From contig CAUYUJ010014272.1 in assembly GCA_963575745.1 (NCBI GenBank), positions 42,501 to 106,500 of the forward strand: a DNA stretch of 64,000 bases, in the 5' to 3' direction. Below the pieces are notes generated by a model. The model was not told the origin of the DNA, ran no database searches, and saw only the letters and a program-made list of their open reading frames with translations. Each line of letters starts with the position of its first letter. Within the stretch, counting starts at the first letter, position 1. This DNA comes from Prorocentrum cordatum. Lineage: Eukaryota > Sar > Dinophyceae > Prorocentrales > Prorocentraceae. Positions 33,691 through 42,787 of this stretch are shown piece by piece. The position numbers were made by a program, and so were the translations under genes.

Positions 33691-35185
33691 CAGAGATACC
33701 ACGAGAGCAGGAGACCGAAAGACAGGATGGATTTTCCCATCAAACGTCCAGAAAGCGAGAAAAAGGCCTGCCCGGCCCTGCGCGGTATCCAACCACTAGG
33801 AAAGGGAAAGGAGAGGGAGAGGAGCAGGGAAGGAGAGGAGGGGGGAGAGGGGGGAGGAGGGGGAGAGAAAGGGAAAGGGAAGGGAGAGCAAGCAAACGAC
33901 AAAGAAGAGGAGGAAGATAGGAGGAGGAAGAGCGGGAAGCGCCGGACGCGCCGCGCAAACAAACGCACCCCGGCTGCAGTCCATACACCACGAAGCGCAA
34001 GGGGAGGAGGGGAAGGCGAGAAGGAAGGGGAACGACAGACGGACAACAAGCACGACGACGAACAAAAACGCCGGCGGGACACGACAACAGCAAGCAAGAA
34101 AGAGGGAAAGGAGGGGGACGAAGGGGCAAGGGACGGGGGGAAGGGAGGAGGAGGAGAAGGGGGGAGAGGCGAGACGAGCGACTAACCGCGCCATGCGCGA
34201 GATGCCCGCAGCGGGTGCGCGGCAAGGGGGAGCGGCGGTGAAAAAGCGCGCTTCCAGTCGGCGCAGCGAAGAGCACGGGCGCGAAGGAGGCGTTGCAGCC
34301 TCGGCTATGACAAAATCGGGCAATAAATGATAAATGGATAGCACCAAGAGAACAATGAAGTATATAATCAAGTAAATCAAAAGCCGGTTCCTTCAAGTGA
34401 CGGCAGTGACGGAAGGGAGAGCGGGAGGGGGGGACAGGGGAACGAAAAAAGCGGGAGAAACAGCAAGGGCCGAAACCGAGGACACATGTGGATTACACGT
34501 CTTGACGTGCAAAATGAAAATGCATCAACGAATCTATATCGGAAATGCCTAACGAATTCATGAAACGCGTCTGCACGGCATCATGAGGAGACAAAACCAA
34601 CGATGAAACATGATACACTGACACGTGCGATACTCGATATATAACAGAACGTGCGCTTTGACAAACCAACAAGTTCTGAGTCGGTGTAGAAGCGCCGCGT
34701 GCGCACAAGGCTACAAACGCGTCAATACGCATCAAAAACGCATTTTGCCACAACTTCGGACATCACGAGCTTGACATCAATGTGCCGAGAATCTTAAAAC
34801 TCAGAAAGTCGTGTTCTAAAAAGGATACGAATGCTCTCTTTCGTCGCATCAAAGCGCACCTGATTTGCCTCGCCCGAAACGCGCAGAGAAGCCCGGCAAT
34901 TATGCATCATCATCGGTAGCGTCGCTGGCAATGGCCTTCCAAGCATTCGAATCGTCTGCATACAACACTTCCTCGAAACACTCTGTGTAGCGAAGAAAGA
35001 ATCTGAAAAAAGGTGTTCCAAAACAACGGCTGGAAAAAAAAAAAAAACCCTTTATACACCATGTCGCGCATGGGAATGGGATGAGATTTCTGACCACCGA
35101 CTGCCATCCGAACGGTGCGAGGACGAAGCCAGCTGGCTATGAACTCAACGAATTGTCTCTGCACTCCGAAAAATCCATGATCAAA
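33690..35185 (-). mobile_element. LINE-B: 5'-truncated LINE abutting the LTR element
   Basis: Same family as LINE-A and C. From the right it keeps RT sequence between motifs A and B (FIASWLRPRTVRMAVGG), motif C as VLYADDSNAW (about 34,960), the RT thumb and C-terminal region (VLSPHDAVQTRFMNSLGI, 34,590) and the purine-rich 3' region (33,770-34,200). The usual QGAVLGPP of motif B is replaced by a Phe run caused by a T tract (plus A run at 35,033-35,046). The 5' part stops exactly where the LTR element begins, and it does not resume on the far side in recognisable form. Confidence 0.75.
35182..35185. other. Target-site duplication, left copy (CAAA)
   Basis: CAAA directly outside the left LTR matches CAAA at 46,459-46,462 outside the right LTR, giving a 4-bp duplication as expected for integrase-mediated insertion. 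Confidence 0.7.
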
Positions 35186-35841
35186 TGCCCAATATTCCAA
35201 GCAATACTGGTTGGAAAGGTATTAGAACAATACTGACAGTGACGAATCGATGGGCGGTTCGATGACAATAATTATTTTGCCTCGGTCTTGAGCCAAAGTG
35301 GTTACAGTCCACAGTCCTCTCGTGCACCTGCTGCGCCCTACGCTCGCGCATGCGCGAATGCTCTGCTACACTACAATGGACATTCAAAAGGCAAAGAACC
35401 ATTTGCGCACATGTGCTCAAATGGTCTGTCGGCGGGCTGTAGTGGACCTACAGGGCTCAGACTAGAACAGACCTAAACTGTGGGACCTGTCCCGTTCGAT
35501 CATGGGCCCCATGGCTCACTAGACTGCCCGAAACACTCACCTACAATGAACTCGAGAGATGCACAACCTGGCTCATTATGGATTCGGGAAACCTTTCGGA
35601 AATTATTTCCGAAAGGGTTCCGAAAATCGACATTCAGGAAAAGACACCCAGGGCCCACAGCTGCAAGCCACAATGGGAAGTTGACTACCCTGAGTGAGAA
35701 TACAATGACTAGCAAGCTCTAGCAGATGCAAACGCGCTTTTACTGTAAGGCTGAATTTGGTGCAATAGTACGGAATGACACAGGTGAAGGATATCATTTA
35801 CAGAAGTGAGGGGAACACGCTTGGGGTAAGTTTCACGCCCA
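35186..35841 (-). repeat. 3' LTR
   Basis: 656 bases, nearly identical to 45,816-46,458. Outer edge on plus TGCCCAATATTCC, inner edge TTTCACGCCCA. It has 13 bases (around 35,513-35,530, ending CTAGACTG) absent from the other LTR. Confidence 0.93.
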
Positions 35842-38539
35842 GCATCCCCCTAGCCTTCATCCTGTGACCGATCAAGCAAGTCGCACGCGCCGGCGTGCCT
35901 GGCCTGCTGCCGCTCCGCTCAAAGGGTAGAGCCAGCGGTACTCCTCGCTGGCCAAGTCCAGCCACGTGCTCTCGTTCGGCGTGTCGGCGAAAACGACCTC
36001 CACCCTGCCTGTCGCAGACTGGCTGACGATGTCCGCCTTGACCCACGACGAGCCGCGCATCAGCTCCAGCTGCAAGGACTCGTCCTTGATCGGCACGTCG
36101 AGCTCGGCCAAGGTCGAAAAGGCGAAGCCGGCTCACGTGCACTGGCTGGCTGAAGCCCAACGTAGTCGAGCCGCTGTCAGGGTCGGCGAGGATCGCCGAC
36201 TGGGGCCCCGCCATCTTGTGGATCTTGAAAATCTGCGGGCGAAAGCGTGGCAAGAGCCTCGTGCTGGTGCCGTCTACGGCGCCGACTGCACGAGCGACCT
36301 GCTGAGGAGGAGCACGAAGAAAGACAACGTCTCCTGCCTGAAATGCCCGTTCGCCTGGCTCCTGCAAAGCCCTGGCGTGCGCCTCCTCGTCGTGCTGCGC
36401 CTTGAGCTCGTTCGCCACGGTCTTGTGCGTCGCCTCCAGGTGCTCAACTAAGTCCTTGACGTAGTGCCCGGGGTCCAGCATCTTCCCGGGCTCGAGACGC
36501 CTGAAGACCTCTTCGATCGGGCCCTGCGGCAGCATGCCCGTCACGATCTCGAAAGCACTGCGACCCGAACGATATGGCATCGGAGTCGCTCGCAGGCACC
36601 ACTGGCACAAGGGCACCCAGCGCGCCCAGTTCTCGGGGTGCGCGCTGCAGTAGCTTGCCAGGATCCTGTTCACCTTCTGGTGCCTCGCCTCCACGAAGCC
36701 CTGCGACTCCGGATGGTAGGCGGAGCCGAGGCTGTGGGTGACATTCAGGAGCTGGTTGATCTGCGCCACGATCTCGCTGGTGAAAGCCGCACCTCGATCA
36801 CTGCGAAGTACTGGAGGAAAACCAGCCAAGTCGAACATCACGTCCTCAAGCAGGAACTTGGCCCAGGTAGCCGCAGAATTGTCTGGAGCAGCCTTGGGCC
36901 ACGCGTAGTGGGAGAACGCGCACTCGGCGTGCAAGATGTAGGAGCAGCCCGCACTCTCAGGCGAGATAGGTCCGAGATCGTCGATGCCCAGAACTCGAAA
37001 TGGTCGACCGTAAAGCTCCATGCGGGCGTCGGCCGTGAGGCCGCGGGCCGCCTTGACCAACCTGCAGACACTGCATGAACTGACCCACTTCTGGACATCG
37101 TGCTCCATGCCCGGCCAGAAGAACTGCTTGCTCAACTTGCTCAAGGTGTCCTCGGCGCTGCTGTGCATGCCCATCGACTCGGAGTCGTGGTAGTACAGGA
37201 GCAGCTGGCGCCTGAGAGGCAGCCGGTACATGCGACCATTGTACCGAAACGCGCGAAGGCCGCCCTTCGGGACCACCACCTTCGGCGCGAAACTCAATGC
37301 GATCGGGTCCCACTCGTCCTTATAGAGCAGTCCCTCACGATAGCTGTAGCCTCCCATCATCCTCAACGCCACCGAAGCACGTCGCGAAGCCTGGCGTCCT
37401 CCGACTCCGCGTGCAGCGAGCTCGGTCTTCAAGCCCTTGTACATCTGCTCGTTCTGGATGCTCTGGTTCGTGTCCTCAAACCGCCGTAGGAGTACATGTG
37501 CCGCGTAGATGTCGGAGAAGTCCTCGTCCTGCTGCAGGAGGTTGACGACCTGTGCCCTCTGGATCGATGAAGGACTGGACGGGATCAGCTCAGTCAACTC
37601 GTCGAAAGCCTTTGGTACTGGCGGGGCAGCCGCTGGCTCCTCGGCAGACACCTCCGTGTCATCAAACCACACCTCCACCACGAGGTCGCGGCGCTTGTCA
37701 AGGCCGCGCTGCAGGTACTTGGTAGTAGTGTCCTGGTCGATATCTATATCCTCCAAGATCTCGCCGGTCCTGGCGTCCCTGGTGCGACGCTTCTTCATGA
37801 GCCGTTTGTCGTCTGGAACGAAGAACTCCTCGGCGCGCTTAACCTCCACTCGAAGATGCGGCGCCTGCTCGCGACCTTCGGGTACTGGGGCTGGTGCTGG
37901 AGGGTCCGACGACGCTGGCGTCGCCCGAGCAGCCCCATGTCGCAGCTGAGTGATTCTTTGGATGCCCTCCGCAACGCGCGAGGTAAAGCTCGGCCCTGAA
38001 AGGAAAGTGTCGACGCTGACTTTCATGGCGTTCCTGTCCAAGCAGTCGCCGGCCTGCTTCGAGCAGTCGTTGCCCAGCCTGCCAGTGGCTTTCAAGACAG
38101 TCGCGAAGCCTGCGACAATCCTCTCGCACAGCGCCCTCGGGTACGGAGCTGAACGTCGCGTTGCTGCGCCGGTCAGCATCACCTGGTGCTTGACGTGGTT
38201 GCACAACCTCCCGATGTCCGTCAGCGCGTCGGTGTTCCCTGCGAAGACCTGCGGCTTCTGATAAGGCGCGCCGTCCTGACAGTGATCGCTCCTGGCCACG
38301 TGGAAACCGTCGAAGCCCAGAATACAGGAGCACTCCATCAGGAAGAAAAGGTAACTCATCAGGGGGTTCTCGAACATGACCACTACGCCTCTCTGCAGCA
38401 ACCCCAATGCGAAGATAAAGACAGACTGCGCCAACTTGTTGAAATACACGACCTCCTCGTCGGTCTCGTCGCCGTACGGGTTGTCTAAGCTGCGGGTCTT
38501 GACCGGGGTTGTCTTGGCGATGCTGAAGTTCGTGCACGG
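35798..38539 (-). CDS. Pol downstream part: methyltransferase-like remainder and integrase
   Basis: In the same frame as the upstream Pol part, separated only by the TAA at 38,540-38,542. It begins PCTNFSIAKT, then MFENPLMSYL and DHCQDGAPYQKPQVFAGN (methyltransferase-like domain to about 38,130). After an acidic linker comes the integrase: zinc-binding part with YHDSESMGMHS and CSVCRL (37,200-37,080), catalytic core with GIDDLGPI (36,975), RSDRGAAFTSEI (36,800) and HPESQGFVEARHQ (36,690) supplying the DDE triad. The integrase inserts the cDNA. The frame ends with a spurious tail after about 36,110. No standard ATG lies at the start, consistent with this being a readthrough part of one polyprotein. 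Confidence 0.85.
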   Translation of the reverse strand, partial: PCTNFSIAKTTPVKTRSLDNPYGDETDEEVVYFNKLAQSVFIFALGLLQRGVVVMFENPLMSYLFFLMECSCILGFDGFHVARSDHCQDGAPYQKPQVFAGNTDALTDIGRLCNHVKHQVMLTGAATRRSAPYPRALCERIVAGFATVLKATGRLGNDCSKQAGDCLDRNAMKVSVDTFLSGPSFTSRVAEGIQRITQLRHGAARATPASSDPPAPAPVPEGREQAPHLRVEVKRAEEFFVPDDKRLMKKRRTRDARTGEILEDIDIDQDTTTKYLQRGLDKRRDLVVEVWFDDTEVSAEEPAAAPPVPKAFDELTELIPSSPSSIQRAQVVNLLQQDEDFSDIYAAHVLLRRFEDTNQSIQNEQMYKGLKTELAARGVGGRQASRRASVALRMMGGYSYREGLLYKDEWDPIALSFAPKVVVPKGGLRAFRYNGRMYRLPLRRQLLLYYHDSESMGMHSSAEDTLSKLSKQFFWPGMEHDVQKWVSSCSVCRLVKAARGLTADARMELYGRPFRVLGIDDLGPISPESAGCSYILHAECAFSHYAWPKAAPDNSAATWAKFLLEDVMFDLAGFPPVLRSDRGAAFTSEIVAQINQLLNVTHSLGSAYHPESQGFVEARHQKVNRILASYCSAHPENWARWVPLCQWCLRATPMPYRSGRSAFEIVTGMLPQGPIEEVFRRLEPGKMLDPGHYVKDLVEHLEATHKTVANELKAQHDEEAHARALQEPGERAFQAGDVVFLRAPPQQVARAVGAVDGTSTRLLPRFRPQIFKIHKMAGPQSAILADPDSGSTTLGFSQPVHVSRLRLFDLGRARRADQGRVLAAGADARLVVGQGGHRQPVCDRQGGGRFRRHAEREHVAGLGQRGVPLALPFERSGSRPGTPARATCLIGHRMKARGMLGVKLTPSVFPSLL
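35842..35857 (-). other. Polypurine tract candidate
   Basis: Immediately inside the 3' LTR the minus strand reads GGCTAGGGGGATGC before the LTR start TGGGCG. This is the position where plus-strand DNA synthesis is primed. Confidence 0.5.
35872..36111 (-). CDS. Frameshifted C-terminal tail of Pol, tudor/chromo-like
   Basis: About 80 codons in a frame shifted from the integrase frame, joining it near 36,110 (…HVSRLRLFDL then AELDVPIKDE). It contains WVKADIVSQSATGRVEVVF followed by STWLDLASEEYRWL, a pattern like small beta-barrel tudor/agenet or chromo-like modules at the C-end of gypsy integrases, which can guide integration to chromatin. The integrase frame itself continues with low-complexity Arg/Gly residues, so I take the shifted frame as the ancestral tail. 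Confidence 0.55.
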   Translation of the reverse strand: MAELDVPIKDESLQLELMRGSSWVKADIVSQSATGRVEVVFADTPNESTWLDLASEEYRWLYPLSGAAAGQARRRVRLA

Positions 38540-38735
38540 TTATGCGAAGTGGTAGACGTCGCAAGGGTCGTCCAGGTGGCCCTGCATCCACTGGCGTGTG
38601 TGAGGGCCGCGGAAGTCCATCCGCTCGTCGAGCCGCCTGTCGTAGCGCTCCGCTGATCCCCCAGCTGCCTCCCAAACTCTGGATAGCATCGCACCGGCCT
38701 CCTTCTCGGACTCCACGCCGCTGAACACCTCGCAC
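38130..38735 (-). other. Cytosine-methyltransferase-like domain in Pol
   Basis: Motifs in order on the minus strand: LCEVFSG (motif I-like, SAM binding), an acidic stretch, VYHFA-stop-PCTNFS (motif IV-like Pro-Cys), FENPLMS (motif VI-like, Asn-Pro after Glu) and CQDGAPYQKPQVFAGN, then a YPRALCERI close. This ordering resembles C5 DNA methyltransferases, which use PC as nucleophile and ENV/ENP for cytosine binding. Acquisition of cytosine methyltransferases by dinoflagellate retrotransposons is known from published work; this copy is divergent (no canonical PCQ) and could be only a Rossmann-fold relic. Confidence 0.6.
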
Positions 38736-41700
38736 AACCTCTTGCCCTTCAGAGGGCGGTCGCGGAGTTCGGCAGGTAGCACCTCACCTCCACTCCCGAG
38801 AATCTCGTGGCCCTTGCACCTGTAGACCTCGGTGCCGTTGGGTAAGCGCCTCACGAACTCGGCGGCGTGGCAGAACTCGTGAGACGGCCGCAAAGTGTCG
38901 CGCAGCGGCCTCCAGACGGTGCGAGTCAGGAAGTCCGGCCTGCGCGGGTGGACGTGGAACTGGAAGCCCTCGAAAGGATCGCCGTGCCGCCGGAAGAAAC
39001 CCGTCCCGGACAACGGCCCTGAACCGACAGCGGGCTCCACCTCCACGGACTCGGTGGGACGCGCAAGCACAGCCTCGACATGAGCCCATGCTTGGTTCTC
39101 TGCCTTCTTCCGCCCAGCAAGCGCCTCTTCGGAGCCGTCGGCGACCCCGTTCGGCTTGCACCTGTACCAGATGGTCTTCCTGCACACTCCGTCATTGCAG
39201 ACCTGCGGCGCCCGGTACTGGACGGTGAAATTCTCGCCGCGCTCGTCCTTGACATAGGTGATGCGGTAAGGTAGAACTCGCGGGTTTCGTGGGAGTCGAG
39301 GATCCTCCTCAGGCCCGGCCGCGGCGGACGAGGCCGCTGGCAGGAATGTCACCAGGGGGTGGCGCGGATAAGACCCGTCCCACGAGTGCGTGTCGACAAA
39401 GACAGGGCGAACCTCGAGCGGGTCGCGCTCGGGGTCCACGACGCTGGCCACCAACTTGCAGAGGTTCGCCTCGACCTGGGGGTCGCCCTCCGCGTAGGCG
39501 CGCACGGACTGCCGAAGGCCGGCGTAAGCCTCCGGCTCAGAATCAGAGTACTCCAAGTCCGCGCCGTCGGTGCCAATCTGATCGAGCGAGGAAGGCCACG
39601 TGACTTGATCATCAGCCTCGGCATCCCCCATGCCAGCGACGTCTGCAGCTCGATCAGGATACTCTGGAGCGGTGCCACGCGACATCGGGCCCGCTGTACC
39701 GACATGGTACTTCGACCTGGTAGAAGAGGAAGTAGAGGGAGCAGCCATCCGTTCTGTGGCTGGGACCGCGTCATCGGTCTCGGCAGGCTTTACCTTGGCG
39801 AACTTCGCCTTCTGGGTCTCGTCGTCGACCTTGCCGGACTTCGGCTTGACTGGGGCGCCATCGATCTCCTCGAGAAACCGATCCATCTGCGCCTGCTCCT
39901 CTGCGCTCGTGGGCGCCGTGAACATCTGTTCTATGACTCGACGAACAGGTCCACCAGGAACTCGGAGAGTATGCAATATGTCCCTGTCCTCGGGGTTGCG
40001 ACTAGGGGCGTCGCCCAGAACGTTGTCTTCACCTCGCAGCCAAACTCGAACGACCCGCGAGCCCAAGTCCTCCAGGTCGAGGGCCCAGCGCAACAGCTTC
40101 TTGGAGATACGCTTGTTGGCGAACAGCGAGTCGGTGAAGATATTATTCCGATGGTCCGTGTAGACTATTACAACGAACCCTTTTGTCAAATGATGGGTGG
40201 CAGACAAAGCCTCCCTGAGGCCACAGGGCTCTCGCTCGAACGTGCTCCAGCCCTGCTCGGTGGCGTTGAAGCCGCGGCCGACTACGGCCACTGGGCGCAA
40301 GGGACCATCCTTCTCGCGCCGCTGAGCTAGGGTAGCCGCCCATGCGATGTCCGAGGCGTCGACGTACAGCTCGATGGGGCGACCGGAACTCGGGTCGGCT
40401 GCCGCGGAGTAATCCAGCGTGGCAAGACCCACCTCACGGGCGAGCGAGCGCTTGAGCACGTTGAAAGCCTTCTGTGCCTCTGCGTCCTTCTGGTAGTCCA
40501 CGAACTTAGCCCCTTTCTTCATAAACTTCTTGAGCGGCGTCTCTAACGAGCTGAAGTTCGGGATAAACTCGCGCACGAAGTTGCAGTAAGCCCTGAAACT
40601 GACCAGATCGTCGATGCTTTTGGGCTCCGGCCACTTCTCGATCTTGTCAGCCTTGCCTGGGTCCACATAACGAAGGCCACGCCCAAGCTTGAAACCCAAG
40701 AGATGGATGAACTCGTGCGCGAACTTGGACTTCGCGAGTTTGAACTGAATGTTCCTGCCCTTGGCCGCCTGCAAGAAACGAATGCAATGGTCGATGTGGC
40801 GGTCCACCACGTCGTCGTCGGCGTCGTGCTCGTACGCCTCGGTAGACAAGGTGCAGTCGTCCATGAACACCGAGTGGAACTCCTCGTCGTCCTTGCCGCG
40901 AAGGTCCCCGAACGTCCAGTCCATCAACTTCTGGAAAATCGCGGGCCCCTGCTTGGCGCCGAAGAACAAAACCAAAGGTCGGAGCATTCCGCGCTTGGTA
41001 AGCAACGTAAAAGCCCTCTGCGCCTCGGGGGCGAGCTCGATCTGCGTGAAGCCCCAGATGCAGTCCAGCTGCGTATGTAGAGCTCCTTGTTGAGCTCGTG
41101 CGAGGCACTCGTCGGCGCGCGAGCTCGGCCACGCCTCCTCCTCGGTGCAGCTGTTGGGGTACCGGTAGTCCCTGACAGGGCGCCCGAGAAGACCCTTGCT
41201 GTCTTGGTCCACTACGAACGAAGGAGATCCCCACTCTGAACGCTCACCTGGAAGTAGCCAACGTGCCTTGCCCTCCTCGACCTCGACGTCCTCGTGGTAG
41301 CGCAAACGGAGCTCGTCGAACTTGCTGAGGGGGAACGGCTGCGTGACCTTCGGCACCGCATCTGGCCTGACCTTGATGTCGGCCACGAAGTCTTTGACCC
41401 TCGGCGGGTTGCAGCCGGGCAGCCACAGACAGCACGTAAATGCACGCACGACCTTGGTGAGGAAGCGGCGTTTCTGCTTCCCCGTGAGCTGCGGCCCCAG
41501 GAGAGGGCCTGCCTGCCTCTCAGCCTCGTCCTTGTAGGCCTCGGACTCCTGGTTCGGCCAGCTGACCTCCGACGCGCGCTTCTTCTTGTCCTCCTCGATT
41601 TCTTTCACCAGGTCGGGGAAGAGGACCTCGTGGCGCTCCTTCTTTCCACGAGTCTTGTAGGACGTCTTCAGCATCTGGGCCTCTGTCGAAGTACTTGCCG

Positions 41701-42787
41701 ACGTAGCAGAATTGGCAGTTGTCTCGACCTCTGAGTCGCAATAGGCCACGTTTCGAGCCTGCCACAATGAGTAAATCTCCGCCGCCCGTCTGGACTCCTC
41801 CCTGCCGAGAGCGTTGAGGACGTCCAAGTCGCGCTGGGTGGCATCACGGGCGCGAAGTAGTCGTTGACCAGGGCCAAGATGCACGCGATCGTGCACGATC
41901 AGGTCCACGTTGTAGGTGCCGTTCTGGACTATCAGCGGCCCCTCGATGACCTGGCAATGGTCGGGTAGATCAGGACCTGGCTCGATCCAAAGGCTGCTCG
42001 AGCGAGCCTCCTGCGGCGCGCGCATCGAGATCGTCTTCACGATGCTCTGGCCAGGCGGCGCCTCCACGACAATGTGGTCCGAGCACCGCAGGAAGGTATG
42101 CGTATTCGGGTCGTCCTGCTCGCCTGGCAGCACGGTCGGAAAGCGAACCCCGAGCGACCTGAGCTCGATGGAGTCACGGTCGGAGACGAACCCGCACCTG
42201 TCCAAGGATGGCTTCCCGATGAGCAAGTCCTCGGTGCAATTCGGCACGACAAGGAACCCCATGCTGACCGTCTCGCAGGCGACTGCACCGTTCTCGCGAA
42301 AAGAAACCTTCAATGTAGCGAGTCGGTTCACCACCACCGTCTGGCCGCGCTCGAAAGAGCGGCAGGTGATTGGCTCGATGGCCTCCACGTCCTCGACGAA
42401 GTTGGACGTCCGGGGCTCCTCGAGCAGTGCCTTCAGGAAGTCGCGGTCTATGGAGTTGCGAGTAGCTCCGGTATCGAAAACTGTTTCAGTTCTCGCTTCC
42501 CCTATCCACGTGAAGGCTCGACAATTGTATCCGCCCGACACCTGCAAGACCATATGCTTGGAGCCGCCGCTTGAAAGATGACCGACCTTGCGAACGAGCT
42601 CGTGGTTCGCCGCTGCTGCCATCAGCGGAGAGGGCGAATTGGCAACTCTGCTCTCAATGCCGCAAGCGATGACCCCGATCACCATCAGGAGGGCTGCGAA
42701 CCCAAGGAGGAACATGACGGCCTTCCCCGTAAAATAGCGCACCTGAGACAAAGTACGCCTAAGCCAGCTGCGCGAGCTGGGCCCCAC
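38540..42787 (-). CDS. Pol upstream part: protease, reverse transcriptase, RNase H
   Basis: 1,415 open codons. Residues 24-44 form a strongly hydrophobic segment, predicted membrane-spanning. Aspartic protease FDTGATRNSID at 104-114. RT roughly 520-730 with HTQLDCIWGFTQIEL (motif A), GAKQGPAIFQ (motif B) and SVFMDDCTLS (motif C, FMDD instead of the usual YxDD), then LGFKLG and the PLKKFMKKG connection. RNase H 805-935 with IELYVDASD, FEREPCGLREAL, VYTDHRNN and LGDAPSRNP. A linker of about 400 residues follows, rich in acidic and Pro residues, then the start of the methyltransferase-like domain. The reading starts at a GTG; the first ATG is Met-25. Translation may come from a frameshift out of gag, which overlaps by 103 bases. 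Confidence 0.9.
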   Translation of the reverse strand: MGPSSRSWLRRTLSQVRYFTGKAVMFLLGFAALLMVIGVIACGIESRVANSPSPLMAAAANHELVRKVGHLSSGGSKHMVLQVSGGYNCRAFTWIGEARTETVFDTGATRNSIDRDFLKALLEEPRTSNFVEDVEAIEPITCRSFERGQTVVVNRLATLKVSFRENGAVACETVSMGFLVVPNCTEDLLIGKPSLDRCGFVSDRDSIELRSLGVRFPTVLPGEQDDPNTHTFLRCSDHIVVEAPPGQSIVKTISMRAPQEARSSSLWIEPGPDLPDHCQVIEGPLIVQNGTYNVDLIVHDRVHLGPGQRLLRARDATQRDLDVLNALGREESRRAAEIYSLWQARNVAYCDSEVETTANSATSASTSTEAQMLKTSYKTRGKKERHEVLFPDLVKEIEEDKKKRASEVSWPNQESEAYKDEAERQAGPLLGPQLTGKQKRRFLTKVVRAFTCCLWLPGCNPPRVKDFVADIKVRPDAVPKVTQPFPLSKFDELRLRYHEDVEVEEGKARWLLPGERSEWGSPSFVVDQDSKGLLGRPVRDYRYPNSCTEEEAWPSSRADECLARAQQGALHTQLDCIWGFTQIELAPEAQRAFTLLTKRGMLRPLVLFFGAKQGPAIFQKLMDWTFGDLRGKDDEEFHSVFMDDCTLSTEAYEHDADDDVVDRHIDHCIRFLQAAKGRNIQFKLAKSKFAHEFIHLLGFKLGRGLRYVDPGKADKIEKWPEPKSIDDLVSFRAYCNFVREFIPNFSSLETPLKKFMKKGAKFVDYQKDAEAQKAFNVLKRSLAREVGLATLDYSAAADPSSGRPIELYVDASDIAWAATLAQRREKDGPLRPVAVVGRGFNATEQGWSTFEREPCGLREALSATHHLTKGFVVIVYTDHRNNIFTDSLFANKRISKKLLRWALDLEDLGSRVVRVWLRGEDNVLGDAPSRNPEDRDILHTLRVPGGPVRRVIEQMFTAPTSAEEQAQMDRFLEEIDGAPVKPKSGKVDDETQKAKFAKVKPAETDDAVPATERMAAPSTSSSTRSKYHVGTAGPMSRGTAPEYPDRAADVAGMGDAEADDQVTWPSSLDQIGTDGADLEYSDSEPEAYAGLRQSVRAYAEGDPQVEANLCKLVASVVDPERDPLEVRPVFVDTHSWDGSYPRHPLVTFLPAASSAAAGPEEDPRLPRNPRVLPYRITYVKDERGENFTVQYRAPQVCNDGVCRKTIWYRCKPNGVADGSEEALAGRKKAENQAWAHVEAVLARPTESVEVEPAVGSGPLSGTGFFRRHGDPFEGFQFHVHPRRPDFLTRTVWRPLRDTLRPSHEFCHAAEFVRRLPNGTEVYRCKGHEILGSGGEVLPAELRDRPLKGKRLCEVFSGVESEKEAGAMLSRVWEAAGGSAERYDRRLDERMDFRGPHTRQWMQGHLDDPCDVYHFA

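Noticed and set aside
37839-38735. 298-codon minus frame overlapping Pol
   Set aside because: A shadow of the methyltransferase/integrase frame; Arg-rich and without motifs.
39359-40330. 323-codon plus-strand frame
   Set aside because: Antisense shadow of the RT/RNase H coding sequence.
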